Below, in pieces: positions 1 through 8,856 of a DNA stretch of 64,000 bases. The DNA is from Comamonas sp. B21-038 (GTDB lineage Bacteria; Pseudomonadota; Gammaproteobacteria; Burkholderiales; Burkholderiaceae_C): assembly GCF_022387135.1 (NCBI RefSeq), contig NZ_CP092462.1:2356001-2420000 (forward strand). The letters run 5' to 3'. Position numbers and translations under genes: made by a program. The notes beneath the pieces were generated by a model. It ran no database searches. It saw only the letters and a list, made by a program, of their open reading frames with translations, and was not told the origin of the DNA. Each line of letters starts with the position of its first letter. Position 1 is the first letter of the stretch.

Positions 1-599
1 AGGCCCAGCGCCTGCAAGCGGGCGGGGTCCAGGGTCACCGTGATATCACGCGCCACACCGCCCACCTGGGTGACCTGGCCCACCCCTGGCTGGGCCACCA
101 GCTTGCGCGCCACCACATCCTCGATGAACCAGTTCAGTTCCACATCGTCCATGCCCGGCGCTGCGACCGCATAGGTCAGCAACGGCAGCGCATCAAAATC
201 CAGCCGCTCCACAATCGGCGGCTCGATGCTGGCTGGCAGGTTGGCACGCACCCGGTCAATGGCGGCCCGCACCTCGTCCACAGCCCGCTGCGGGTCCAGC
301 CCGATCTCGAACTCCACCACGGTCAGGGACATGCCCTGGGTGACGGTAGAGATCACATGCTTGACCCGGGCCACATTGGCCACGCCGTCTTCCACGACCC
401 GGGTGACCTGGGTTTCCACCTCGGTGGCCGCCGCGCTGGGCAAGGCGACGGCCACCTGCACAATCGGAAAGGACACATCCGGGTAGAGCTTGATCGGCAT
501 GACCCGGTAGGCCATCAGGCCGGCCACCATGATGGCGATGAACAGCACCACCACGGGGATCGGGTTCTGGATGGACCAGGCGGAGATACGCAGCTTCAT
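1..599 (-). CDS. RND efflux pump inner membrane transporter, N-terminal part
   Basis: This is the first 199 codons of an RND-family proton-driven drug/solute exporter; the rest lies beyond the window edge. A single membrane helix spans about residues 12-32, followed by the family motif KLYPDVSFPIV at about 37-47 and a periplasmic porter-domain pattern (VETQVTRVVEDG, then QRAVDEVRAAIDRVR). The ATG at 599 overlaps the stop of the upstream adaptor gene (ATGA), so the two are translationally coupled. It is the last visible gene of a repressor/outer-membrane-factor/adaptor/pump operon. The family and role are clear; the substrate cannot be judged from this fragment. Confidence 0.93.
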   Translation of the reverse strand, partial: MKLRISAWSIQNPIPVVVLFIAIMVAGLMAYRVMPIKLYPDVSFPIVQVAVALPSAAATEVETQVTRVVEDGVANVARVKHVISTVTQGMSLTVVEFEIGLDPQRAVDEVRAAIDRVRANLPASIEPPIVERLDFDALPLLTYAVAAPGMDDVELNWFIEDVVARKLVAQPGVGQVTQVGGVARDITVTLDPARLQALG

Positions 600-1765
600 G
601 GCTGGCCTCCGGCCGCTGCAGCACTGTCTGCCGCCTTAGCGGGCTCTACCGCCGGTTTGGCTGCTGTGCTGACCTGTACCCGGTCGCCATCCAGCACAAA
701 GGCGCCGCCGCCCAAGGCCAGGCGGGTGCCCACCGGTGGGCCATCGCGCAAGGCCACCCAGCCCTGGGCGCGGGCGCCCAGGCTCACCGGCAGCTTGCGG
801 ATGCGGCTGTCCGCATCAATGGTGGCCAGTTGCGGGCCACCGGCTTCAAAGTGGATGGCTTTTTCCGGCACCGCCGCCACCGGGGCCGCGGCTTGGGCAA
901 AACGCGCCTGCGCAAAGCCGCCCGGGCGCAGATCGGCCCGCACCGGCAGCACCACGCGCACCTGGGCCAGCTTGGTCTTGTCGTCCACGCGGCGCGACAG
1001 CAGGCGCACCTTCCCTTCCAGCTCCACGCCTGATGCCAGCGCCACGTCCACCTTGTCGCCGGGCTGGATGCGGTCCACCTGGTCCTCGGGCACCTCGGCA
1101 GCCAGCTCCACCATGCCGTCCCGCGCCAGGCGGAACATCGCTTCGCCGCCGGGGCTGGCCACATCGCCACGGCGCACATTGCGCTGCAGCACCACACCGG
1201 CCACCGGCGCGCGCAGCACCATGCGCTCGGCCTCCACGCGCAGCCCGGCCAGGTTGGCTGCGGCCACATCGGCATTCGCAGTGGCACTGGCTGCGGCCGT
1301 GCGGCGCTGCTGGATCTGCTCGTCCGACAGCACGCCCTGGCCGTCCAGCCCTTCGACCCGCGCCGATTCGGCCTGGGCCTGCTTGGCCTGCGCCCGGGCC
1401 TGCACCAGGCTGGCCTGCGCCTGGGCGATCTTGGCCTGCAGCAGGCCATCGTCCAGCCGCGCCAGCGCTTGGCCGGCGCGCACCGTATCGCCCTCATCGG
1501 CCAGCAATGCCGCCACGCGGTAGCCACCCAGCTCCGGGCCAATGGCGATCTCTTCGCGCGCCACCAAGAGGCCCGATGCCTGCTGCACCCCGCCCATGGG
1601 CCGCAGCTCCACCTGCGCCACGCTCACCGTGCGCACCACCTCGGCCACCGGCTTGGGGGCTTTGTTTGCACTGCCGTCGGAGCAGGCCACCAGCCCCAGC
1701 AGCGCGACCGACCCCAGGCCCAGCCCCACACCCACACGCCATCCGCTTTTCATTGATTGCCGCAT
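596..1765 (-). CDS. RND efflux periplasmic adaptor lipoprotein (membrane fusion protein)
   Basis: This 389-residue adaptor should bridge the inner membrane RND pump and the outer membrane channel. A signal peptide ends in a lipobox LVAC with the acylated Cys at about residue 28. It is followed by a split lipoyl domain, an alanine/glutamine-rich helical hairpin (about 100-170) and the beta-barrel part. The start at 1765 is chosen because GAGAGG lies just upstream; an ATG at 1753 is possible. The gene starts 10 bases beyond the stop of the outer membrane factor gene and overlaps the pump gene by 4 bases. It is typical of the MexA/AcrA-like HlyD group. Confidence 0.93.
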   Translation of the reverse strand: MRQSMKSGWRVGVGLGLGSVALLGLVACSDGSANKAPKPVAEVVRTVSVAQVELRPMGGVQQASGLLVAREEIAIGPELGGYRVAALLADEGDTVRAGQALARLDDGLLQAKIAQAQASLVQARAQAKQAQAESARVEGLDGQGVLSDEQIQQRRTAAASATANADVAAANLAGLRVEAERMVLRAPVAGVVLQRNVRRGDVASPGGEAMFRLARDGMVELAAEVPEDQVDRIQPGDKVDVALASGVELEGKVRLLSRRVDDKTKLAQVRVVLPVRADLRPGGFAQARFAQAAAPVAAVPEKAIHFEAGGPQLATIDADSRIRKLPVSLGARAQGWVALRDGPPVGTRLALGGGAFVLDGDRVQVSTAAKPAVEPAKAADSAAAAGGQP

Positions 1766-1775
1766 TGCATCCCTC

Positions 1776-3218
1776 TCAATTCGTCTTCTTTGTATCGGCG
1801 CCCAGCGCATCCCGGGGCCAACCGCCGCCCAGCGCCTGGAACACCTGCACCGCATGCGCCAGCGCCTCGGCGCGCGCCTGGGTCAGGCCACCGCGTGAGT
1901 CGCGGTAGACCTGCTCGGCATCGAGCACCACGACCAGGTCAAAAAAACCGGCCTCATAGCCTTTGCGTGCCGCTTCATACGCGGTCTGCGCGCGTGCCTC
2001 AGCCTGCGCCAGCACCTGCAGCCTTTGCCGATCGGGCGCCATGCGCAGCAGCGCCTGGTCCGTTTCGGAGAACGCGCGCTGCACCACCTGCTCATAGGCG
2101 ATCACCGCCTGCTCGGCGCGGGCGCCCTGGGCGCGGGCATTGGCCAGCAAACGCGGCCGGTCCAGCACCGGCATGGCCACATTGCCAGCCAGCGACCACA
2201 GCCCGGTGCTGAGTGACGCGCCCTGCTTTTGCCAGTTCAGCCCCAGCCCGGGGGTCAAAGTGATGCTGGGCAGCAGCGCCAGGCGCGACAGCTCCAGCCC
2301 GCCAGCGGCCGCATCCATCTGGGCCTGGGCCTGCAGCACATCGGGGCGCCGTGCCAGCAAATCCGCCGGCAAGGCCTGCGGCAGCGCCGGCGCGCGGGTC
2401 TGGCTGTCATCGAGCACCAGCGCGGACAAGGGCTGGTCGCCCTGCCCCACCAGCACCAGCAACGCGCGGCGCGCGGCATCCAGCTGCGACTGCAGCACCA
2501 GTGCATTGGCCTGGGCCGCCAGCAAGCTGGCATCGACCCGCGCCACATCGGCCAGCGCCACCAGGCCACGCTCGAGCTTGCGCGCCAGCACCTGCTGCAG
2601 CCGCGTCTGGATGGTGATCGTCGCCTGCGCATCGGCGAGCGCGGCGGTCAGGCGCTGCGCCTCAAACAGGCTGCGCGCCACTTCGGCGACCAAGGTGGCG
2701 CGCTCGCCATAGGCGCCATAGAGCGCCGCGCCGTAGTCGCCATCGGCCTGGCGCGCCAGCGCATCGCCCCGGCCCAGCACATCGAGCTCCCAGGACACCT
2801 GAAAGTCCAGCCCGGCGCTGCTTTGCCGGCCCAGGCCGGCGCCGCCCGCCGCGGCACCGCCCAGGCGCTGCACGTTGCGGTGGTCGCCACTGGCACGCAG
2901 CCCCCCTTGGGGCTGGTACTGCGTCAGTGCGGCCTCGCGCAGCGCACGGGCCTCGCGCACCCGCGCCAGGCCCATGCGCACCTCGGTGCTGGCGGCCAAG
3001 GCCTGGTCCACCAGGCGATTGAGCAGCGGCTGCTCGAACAAGGTCCACCAGGTATCGAGTTGCGGCGCGGCCTGCACAGCCTGGGGACCGGCCGCAGAAG
3101 GCGCGACCGAAAACTGGGCGGCCACCACCGGGGCCGGCGCGCGCGCATCGGGCACCGAGGAGCAGCCCGACAAAGCCGCCAGGCACAGCGGCGCTGCCGC
3201 CCATAGAACGTGTTTCAT
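1776..3218 (-). CDS. RND efflux outer membrane factor, NodT-type lipoprotein
   Basis: This 480-residue TolC/OprM-type outer membrane channel completes the tripartite pump. It begins with a lipoprotein signal peptide and lipobox LSGC (Cys 19). Two OEP repeats follow, each with long alpha-helical stretches (for example VRMGLARVREARALREAAL) and amphipathic strands. Length and layout match the NodT family. It lies 9 bases downstream of the regulator gene stop and 10 bases before the adaptor start, so all four genes are probably one transcript. The substrate is unknown. Confidence 0.93.
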   Translation of the reverse strand: MKHVLWAAAPLCLAALSGCSSVPDARAPAPVVAAQFSVAPSAAGPQAVQAAPQLDTWWTLFEQPLLNRLVDQALAASTEVRMGLARVREARALREAALTQYQPQGGLRASGDHRNVQRLGGAAAGGAGLGRQSSAGLDFQVSWELDVLGRGDALARQADGDYGAALYGAYGERATLVAEVARSLFEAQRLTAALADAQATITIQTRLQQVLARKLERGLVALADVARVDASLLAAQANALVLQSQLDAARRALLVLVGQGDQPLSALVLDDSQTRAPALPQALPADLLARRPDVLQAQAQMDAAAGGLELSRLALLPSITLTPGLGLNWQKQGASLSTGLWSLAGNVAMPVLDRPRLLANARAQGARAEQAVIAYEQVVQRAFSETDQALLRMAPDRQRLQVLAQAEARAQTAYEAARKGYEAGFFDLVVVLDAEQVYRDSRGGLTQARAEALAHAVQVFQALGGGWPRDALGADTKKTN

Positions 3219-3227
3219 TGCAGGGCC

Positions 3228-3833
3228 TCAGTCTTTGGTGGTGCGGCGGGCTGCAGTGCTGCGCGCTTTGCGCGCTTTCGGTGCAGAGGCAGGGGCCGAG
3301 GCAGGAGCACCTGCCTTGCGCTTGGCCGGCACCGCTCGGGTGGCCGTCTGCGTTTGCCGATCGGCCAGTTTGCCCAGCAGCTCCTGCAAGGTCTGGGCCG
3401 TCACAGCGTGAAAATCCTGCGCCTGCTGCAGGCGCGCGGTGGCCTCGGCGGGCAGCGGGCTGGCTGCCAGCAACTCGTCCACATAGGTTGTAAAGCGCTG
3501 GCAATCGGCAATGCTCTGCTCCAGCACAATCAAGAAGGGGTTGGCGCGCAGACTGAAAAAATCCTGCCGCTCACCGCGCATCGCCACCCGCTCAATGATG
3601 CCCATGCGCTCCAGCAGACGGGTATTGGTGCTCACGCTGGCCCGGCTGGCCTGCATGCGCTCGGCCAGTTCGGCAAAGCTAATGGGCCCGCCATCGAGCA
3701 AAAAAATGCCGATCAGGCGCCCCGCGATCCGGGGCAGACCGCTGGTCTCCGCCTGGATCGCATTGCGCTCGATGAACAGCTCGCGCGCCTCCAACGCCGC
3801 TTTCGCCTTGTCCTGCTGGGTCACAGCCACCAT
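3228..3833 (-). CDS. GbsR/MarR-type winged-helix transcriptional regulator of the RND operon
   Basis: This 201-residue regulator has a winged helix-turn-helix at about 45-100 (ISFAELAERMQASRASVSTN, then LLERMGIIERVAMRGERQDFF), a pattern of the GbsR branch of MarR proteins. A helical dimerisation part follows. The last 40 or so residues are a low-complexity Ala/Pro/Lys/Arg tail (PAKRKAGAPASAPASAPKAR) resembling histone-H1-like tails, which is unusual for this family and may add non-specific DNA binding. It is the first gene of the efflux operon. A perfect inverted repeat sits immediately upstream, suggesting autoregulation of the whole operon. Confidence 0.85.
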   Translation of the reverse strand: MVAVTQQDKAKAALEARELFIERNAIQAETSGLPRIAGRLIGIFLLDGGPISFAELAERMQASRASVSTNTRLLERMGIIERVAMRGERQDFFSLRANPFLIVLEQSIADCQRFTTYVDELLAASPLPAEATARLQQAQDFHAVTAQTLQELLGKLADRQTQTATRAVPAKRKAGAPASAPASAPKARKARSTAARRTTKD

Positions 3834-3842
3834 CCTTCATTC

Positions 3843-3870
3843 ATATTGTTCAGTCACCGCTGAACAATAT
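3843..3870. promoter_or_regulatory. Perfect 11-bp inverted repeat, probable operator of the efflux operon
   Basis: ATATTGTTCAG at 3843-3853 is repeated as its exact reverse complement at 3860-3870, with a 6-base spacer TCACCG. It starts 10 bases upstream of the regulator start codon and includes a TATATT-like hexamer on the minus strand. Position and symmetry fit the binding site of a dimeric winged-helix regulator, most likely the one encoded next to it. The repeat is seen directly; the binding partner is inferred. Confidence 0.75.
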
Positions 3871-3956
3871 AAACGAATTCGGGTTGACCCTGGTTTTCAA
3901 AAGTAACGCTAAATTGGAAAAAGAGGCCGAGGTATACAGCCCTTCCGTTCGGAGAG

Positions 3957-5021
3957 TCAGGACTGGCGCAAAGCCAGCCGCGCGGTCAGCAGGGTGCGTC
4001 CCGGCTCGGAATCGATCTCCAGCACACCGCCGACGCGGCCCATACGCACGGCCATCGAGCGCATGCCAATGCCCAGACCCGAGGCATCCACCGCCGCCAC
4101 ATCAAAGCCTACGCCATCGTCCTCGATCTCCAGCACCAGGTCGTCAGCCTCGGGCTGCAGGAAGGACAGGCGCACATGGCGCGCCTGGCTGTGCTTGATC
4201 ACATTGGTGAGCGCTTCCTCGACCAGGCGCGTCATCGCCAGGTACTGCAGCGCATCGGGCGGCGTGCGCCAGGCGGGCGCGTACTGCCAGTCGCAGCGGA
4301 TGTCGAGTGCATCGAACAGGTTGGCAAAGCGGTGGCGCAGAGGTGCCAGCCATTCCTGCGGAGAGCCAGGCACGCGCACCTGGGCCGAAGAATTGCTGTC
4401 GATGGTCTGGCGCAGGTCATCGCGGATGTGCTTGAGCATGGACAGCACCTGCGGCCGGGTTAGGCCGCCATCGCCGCCCTGCTCCACGGCGGCAATCATG
4501 TGTACCAAGGAGCCGCCCAGTCCGTCATGCAGGTCATGGGTCAGGTTCAGGCGCTCCTGCAGGCGCGCATTCGACAGCTTCTGCGCATCCAGCTCGGCAC
4601 GCAGTTGCTCGGCCTTCTTCTGCTCGCTGATGTCAAAGGTGAAACCGATCAGCCCCGTGGTCTCGCCCTGCGCATCGCAAAGCACATGCACCACCTCGCG
4701 CACCCAGACAAAGTTGCCATCGCTGGTCAATGCCCGGTACTCGGCTTCATGGTCAACCCCTGCCAGACACAGTTCCACGCAGCGGTTGACCGTCGTGTCG
4801 CGCTCGTCGGGGTGGATGCGCTCGGCCCAGTCGTTCACCGTCTGCCAGCTGTCCGGGGTCCAGCCCAGCAGCGCCTCGATCTGCGGCCCCACATAGGTGT
4901 ACTTTTTGCTCGCCCAATCGATGCGGAACGGAATCGCCAAGGTGGACTCCAGCAGCGTCTGGTAGAGACCGTTGTGGGTGTCTGGCTCCAGGGTGCGTAG
5001 ACGGGGCTGCGTATCGAGCAT
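3957..5021 (-). CDS. PAS-domain sensor histidine kinase, NarL/HisKA_3 type
   Basis: This 354-residue kinase probably phosphorylates the response regulator encoded at 5936-6625. A PAS fold with PAC end covers about residues 20-135 (FDISEQKKAEQL). The HisKA_3 phosphoacceptor motif LTHDLHDGLGGSL has the likely His at 165. An HATPase domain follows with N box EEALTNVIKHS, EIEDDGVGFD and GLGIGMRSM. There is no signal peptide or membrane segment, so it should sense a cytoplasmic cue through PAS. It starts 13 bases after the stop of an unrecognised gene that separates it from its regulator. The kinase call is firm; the signal is unknown. Confidence 0.9.
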   Translation of the reverse strand: MLDTQPRLRTLEPDTHNGLYQTLLESTLAIPFRIDWASKKYTYVGPQIEALLGWTPDSWQTVNDWAERIHPDERDTTVNRCVELCLAGVDHEAEYRALTSDGNFVWVREVVHVLCDAQGETTGLIGFTFDISEQKKAEQLRAELDAQKLSNARLQERLNLTHDLHDGLGGSLVHMIAAVEQGGDGGLTRPQVLSMLKHIRDDLRQTIDSNSSAQVRVPGSPQEWLAPLRHRFANLFDALDIRCDWQYAPAWRTPPDALQYLAMTRLVEEALTNVIKHSQARHVRLSFLQPEADDLVLEIEDDGVGFDVAAVDASGLGIGMRSMAVRMGRVGGVLEIDSEPGRTLLTARLALRQS

Positions 5022-5034
5022 AGAGGTGTCAGCG

Positions 5035-5865
5035 TTACTTCAACAAAGGGTGAACCGTCGGCAATGCATTCCAGAACCAGTAGAAGTAGCCACTGTCCTT
5101 GGGCAGCAAGGTCAGGGTCTGCACGCTGGTTTGCGTGCCACCCCGCCAACAGGCCAGCGCGGAATTGCGATTGCCGTGCAGATCGATATAGGCCGCATGG
5201 GGATTTTTGGGCCTGGGCGGAATGTACAGGGCCATGCCTTGCGGCACCCAAAGATCGGCGAGAAAGATTTTAGCCCGCTGCGGCCAATAGCGCCCGACCG
5301 AAATCACCAGCGGAAGCTGGGGATCCACCGAAGAGAACACATGCGGAAAATCATGGTGCTCCAGATCGGTACACACCGTGGGCTGCAGCTGGTTGCGGTG
5401 CGCCTCGTCCAGATAGGGGCACTGCTGACCGGCAAACATGCCGTACTCGAACGGGGTGTTCTCCAGATGGCGGATCGGGCTTTGCATGCGCAGCCCCTGC
5501 CCCGGCTCGATCAATGTGATGCCAAAGGCAGCTGCTGCGTCCCGCGTGGCCCACAGCGGCTCGTACACCACCTCGGTGGCGAGGAACTCCAGCTTGGTCT
5601 CCTCACCAAATTTTGTCGGCGGCTGGCTATGCGTGCCACTGACCTGGTAACCGCGCCCCCAGGAAGGCTCAAGCGTCCCGGCCACCGGGGTGCCGGCCAC
5701 CGGACTGCCGGCCACAGGCTGCAGCTCCTTGACGCCTGCAGGAAGTGCTTCGTTGAATTGGGGCATGCCATCGATGTTGCAGACATAAGGCGTCGTCTGC
5801 GTATCGACCCATGTGCCCATGCCGTCTCGAATCAGCAAAGGCGGATCAAAATAAGTGTGGGGCAC
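5035..5865 (-). CDS. Unrecognised 276-residue protein encoded within a two-component operon
   Basis: I do not recognise this protein. It lacks a signal peptide and membrane segments. It has a short tandem repeat, PVAGSPVAGTPVAGT, near residue 50, and many aromatic residues and prolines towards the C-terminus (KDSGYFYWFWNALP). The start is a GTG at 5865 supported by GGAG upstream. It lies between the response regulator (70 bases upstream) and the histidine kinase (13 bases downstream) on the same strand, so co-transcription is likely. It could be an accessory signalling component or an unrelated passenger; the sequence does not decide. Confidence 0.75.
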   Translation of the reverse strand: MPHTYFDPPLLIRDGMGTWVDTQTTPYVCNIDGMPQFNEALPAGVKELQPVAGSPVAGTPVAGTLEPSWGRGYQVSGTHSQPPTKFGEETKLEFLATEVVYEPLWATRDAAAAFGITLIEPGQGLRMQSPIRHLENTPFEYGMFAGQQCPYLDEAHRNQLQPTVCTDLEHHDFPHVFSSVDPQLPLVISVGRYWPQRAKIFLADLWVPQGMALYIPPRPKNPHAAYIDLHGNRNSALACWRGGTQTSVQTLTLLPKDSGYFYWFWNALPTVHPLLK

Positions 5866-5935
5866 GGTCAGTCACTCCAGATCGGATGGGCGGGCGATTA
5901 CGGGGACAGCGAGACAGGGCTGCGCGCTGCGCGGC

Positions 5936-6625
5936 TCAATCCACCAGGCGGCGCCGGCGCGCTTCCTGCGCCGCCTGGGTGCGCGAGGACACCGACAGCT
6001 TGCGGTAGACATTCTTGATGTGCGACTCCACCGTGTAGCGCGACAAAAATAGCCGCTCGGCAATCTCGCGGTTGCTCAGGCCTTCGACCACCAGGTGCAG
6101 GATGGTGTGCTCACGGGCGCTCAAGCCGGGGTCATCTGCCGCCTGCACGGCAGGCGGGGCCTGTAGCGGCAGCTCCTCAATGATGCGCCGCGCAATAAAG
6201 GGGTCGATGGGCGCGCCGCCGCGCAGCACGCTGCGCAAGGCCATGGCCATTTCCATGTCATCGCGCTCCTTGAGCACATAACCCACGGCGCCAGCGCGCA
6301 ACGCAGCCCAGATCATCTCCTGCGTGCTCCAGGCCGATACCACCAGCATCGGCAGGTTGGGCGCCTGGGCATGCAGCTCTTCGATCAGCTCCACACCACT
6401 GCCATCGGGCAGGCCCAGGTCCACCAGCACCAGCGATACCGTGTGCGCCTCGCCCGCCAGGTAAGCGCGCGCTTCGGCCAGCGATCCGGTCATCACCAGC
6501 GCATCGCTGCTGTAGCCCAGCTGCTGCAGCAGGCCCTGGAGCCGGTTGCGCACCAGCGGGTTGTCCTCCACCACCAGTACCGGTGCGGGCAGTGCGAGAT
6601 CGGCGGTGAGCATCTGGGTGGGCAT
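5936..6625 (-). CDS. NarL/FixJ-type response regulator with LuxR HTH
   Basis: This 229-residue regulator has a receiver domain with acidic pair E20-D21 and phosphoacceptor Asp at about 69 (LVLVDLGLPDGSG). It ends in a LuxR-type helix-turn-helix (LSAREHTILHLVVEGLSNRE, then SRYTVESHIKNVYRKL). It should be phosphorylated by the HisKA_3 kinase at 3957-5021 and act as a transcription factor. It is the first gene of the three-gene run. The target genes are not indicated. Confidence 0.92.
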   Translation of the reverse strand: MPTQMLTADLALPAPVLVVEDNPLVRNRLQGLLQQLGYSSDALVMTGSLAEARAYLAGEAHTVSLVLVDLGLPDGSGVELIEELHAQAPNLPMLVVSAWSTQEMIWAALRAGAVGYVLKERDDMEMAMALRSVLRGGAPIDPFIARRIIEELPLQAPPAVQAADDPGLSAREHTILHLVVEGLSNREIAERLFLSRYTVESHIKNVYRKLSVSSRTQAAQEARRRRLVD

Positions 6626-6755
6626 GGGGTCCGTTTATATTCCAAGTGCTGCAATTATTCCGCAAGCCCAGGCCCTTGCCCCTCACTGAAAATGGTGAAT
6701 TTCAGCGCCATGACAGTTTCACGACCACCGCATGGCAGCGGGCAGCATGGAGCTA

Positions 6756-7616
6756 TCAGGTAAAGCGCTTCTCCAGCGCATCCCAGCCGGGCTTGCCCAC
6801 CAGGCGCTGGCGCTCGGCAAAGGTCGCCACCCAACCGCTGGACTCCTGCACCGCCTTCTGGTCGCGCAGCACGGTCAAGGTGTTCTGCATGCCGGCCACA
6901 GCGCCCTGCAGCGCCGCATTGGCATAGAGCACGATGCCGTAGCCCAGTTCGCCCAGCTGCTCCGCATCAAAAATGGGGGTCTTGCCGCCAATCACCATGT
7001 TCATCAGCTGCGGGGTAGCCAGCCGGGCCGGCAGTGCGCGGATCTCTTCGGCCGTGGTGACGGCCTCCACAAACAGAATATCGGCCCCGGCTTCGGCAAA
7101 GCGCTGGGCACGCTCCACGGCCGCCTCAAAACCATGGGTGGCCGCCGCATCGGTGCGCGCCATGACCAGCAGGTTCGGATCGCGCCGGGCATCAACGGCG
7201 GCCTTGATCTTGCTCACCGCCTCGTCGGTGGAGACCACCTCCTTGCCGTTGAAATGCCCGCAGCGCTTGGGCGCCACCTGGTCCTCCAGCTGGATGCAAT
7301 CCGCACCGGCGCGCTCCAGGGTGCGCACCGTGTGGTAGACATTGAGCGCATTGCCAAAGCCGGTATCGGCATCCACCAGCAAGGGCAGGCTGACCGTATC
7401 GCGGATGCGCGCCGTGTGGTCGGCAATCTCCGCCAGCCCCATAAAGCCCTGGTCCGGCAGGCCAAACCACATGTTGGTCACGCCCGCGCCGGTCACATAG
7501 ATGGCCTCAAAGCCCAGGTCCTCGATCACCTTGGCCGACAGCGCATTGAAGGCCCCCGGCACCAGCACGCCCCGGCGTGCTGCCACCATGTCTTTCAGCA
7601 GTTTCTTGGTATCCAT
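6756..7616 (-). CDS. Isocitrate lyase/PEP mutase family protein, putative 2-methylisocitrate lyase (PrpB-like)
   Basis: This 286-residue TIM-barrel enzyme should cleave 2-methylisocitrate to pyruvate and succinate, the last step of the methylcitrate cycle. Metal-binding DADTGFG (82-88), ED at 111-112 and the active-site loop KRCGH with Cys 119 are all present; this Cys marks lyases rather than phosphono mutases. The N-terminal half differs from enterobacterial PrpB as I recall it and is closer in style to dimethylmalate/oxaloacetate-lyase relatives. Position as last gene of the prpC-acnD-prpF operon, 15 bases after prpF, argues for the PrpB role. Family is certain; exact substrate is inferred from context. 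Confidence 0.82.
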   Translation of the reverse strand: MDTKKLLKDMVAARRGVLVPGAFNALSAKVIEDLGFEAIYVTGAGVTNMWFGLPDQGFMGLAEIADHTARIRDTVSLPLLVDADTGFGNALNVYHTVRTLERAGADCIQLEDQVAPKRCGHFNGKEVVSTDEAVSKIKAAVDARRDPNLLVMARTDAAATHGFEAAVERAQRFAEAGADILFVEAVTTAEEIRALPARLATPQLMNMVIGGKTPIFDAEQLGELGYGIVLYANAALQGAVAGMQNTLTVLRDQKAVQESSGWVATFAERQRLVGKPGWDALEKRFT

Positions 7617-7631
7617 TCCACAGTCCCCTGT

Positions 7632-8831
7632 TCAAAAACAATCGCCCGGCACGCGCACGGCGCCTTCCATCAGAATGCGTGCGCTGCGGCTCATCAGCGC
7701 CTTGGCCACCACCCACTGGCCATCCTGCAAGCGTGCCTCGGCCCCCACCCGCAAGCTGCCCGAGGGGTGGCCAAAGCGCACCGCGTTGCGCTCGCCCCCG
7801 CCGGCGGCCAGGTTGACCAGAGTGCCCGGCACCGCCGCTGCGGTGCCAATCGCCACCGCTGCCGTGCCCATCATCGCGTGGTGCAACTGGCCCATCGACA
7901 GCGCCCGCACCAGCAGGTCCACATCCTGCGCCTCCACCGCCTTGCCGCTGGATGCCGTGTAGCTGGCCGGCGGCGCCACAAAGGCAAGCTTGGGCGTGTG
8001 CTGGCGGCTGGCGGCCTCGCTCAGGTCCTGGATCAGGCCCATCTTCAGCGCGCCATGGGCACGAATGGTCTCCAGCCGCGCCAAGGCCTGGGCATCGCCA
8101 TTGATGTCGCCTTGCAGCTCCCGGCCGCTGTAGCCCAGGTCTTGTGCGTTCAGAAAGATCGTCGGGATGCCCGCATTGATCAAGGTGGCGGCAAAACTGC
8201 CTACCCCGGGCACATCGAGCCGGTCCACCAACTGGCCAGTGGGGAACATCGCACCACCATCCTCGCCCTCGTCGGCAGGGTCCATAAAGGCCAGCTGCAC
8301 CTCGGCGGCCGGAAAGCTCACGCCGTCCAACTCGAAGTCGCCAGTCTCCTGCACCTGTCCGTTACTGATAGGCACCTGGGCAATGATGGTCTTGCCGATA
8401 TTGGCTTGCCAGATGCGCACGGTGCAAACGCCGTCCTGCGGGATGCGGGCCGGATCGATCAGGCCCATCGCGATGGCGCAAGGGCCCACCGCTGCCGACA
8501 GGTTGCCGCAGTTGCCAGTCCAGTCCACAAAGGGCTTGTCGATAGCGACCTGGCCAAAGAGGTAGTCCACATCATGGTCCGGCTGCGTGCTCCTGGCCAG
8601 CAGCACCGCCTTGCTGGTGCTCGACGACGCATTGCCCATGCCATCGATCTGCTTGCCATAGGGATCGGGGCTGCCCAGGGTGCGCAGCAGGATGGCGTCG
8701 CGCGCCGCGCCGGGCTGCTGCGCGGGCAGCGGCAAATCCGGCACGTGGAAAAACACCCCCTTGCTGGTGCCACCGCGCATATAGATGGCGGGGATCTTGA
8801 TCTGGGGAGGATGGGCGGTCAGGGTTGTCAT
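7632..8831 (-). CDS. prpF: 2-methylaconitate cis-trans isomerase PrpF
   Basis: This 399-residue protein matches PrpF, a diaminopimelate-epimerase-fold isomerase that acts on the methylaconitate made by AcnD. The N-terminal motif IYMRGGTSKGVFF, then KQIDGMGNASSSTSKAVL and WTGNCGNLSAAVGPCAI are characteristic, with conserved Lys and Cys. AcnD and PrpF normally occur together and replace PrpD. It lies 25 bases downstream of acnD and 15 bases upstream of the lyase gene, within the propionate operon. Length is normal. Confidence 0.95.
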   Translation of the reverse strand: MTTLTAHPPQIKIPAIYMRGGTSKGVFFHVPDLPLPAQQPGAARDAILLRTLGSPDPYGKQIDGMGNASSSTSKAVLLARSTQPDHDVDYLFGQVAIDKPFVDWTGNCGNLSAAVGPCAIAMGLIDPARIPQDGVCTVRIWQANIGKTIIAQVPISNGQVQETGDFELDGVSFPAAEVQLAFMDPADEGEDGGAMFPTGQLVDRLDVPGVGSFAATLINAGIPTIFLNAQDLGYSGRELQGDINGDAQALARLETIRAHGALKMGLIQDLSEAASRQHTPKLAFVAPPASYTASSGKAVEAQDVDLLVRALSMGQLHHAMMGTAAVAIGTAAAVPGTLVNLAAGGGERNAVRFGHPSGSLRVGAEARLQDGQWVVAKALMSRSARILMEGAVRVPGDCF

Positions 8832-8856
8832 GGTCGTTCAGAAAAAAACTGTGCAT

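Noticed and set aside
6686..6705. Short inverted repeat CTGAAA...TTTCAG downstream of the propionate operon
   Set aside because: The arms are only six bases and AT-rich and no T run follows on the minus strand, so I do not call it a terminator.
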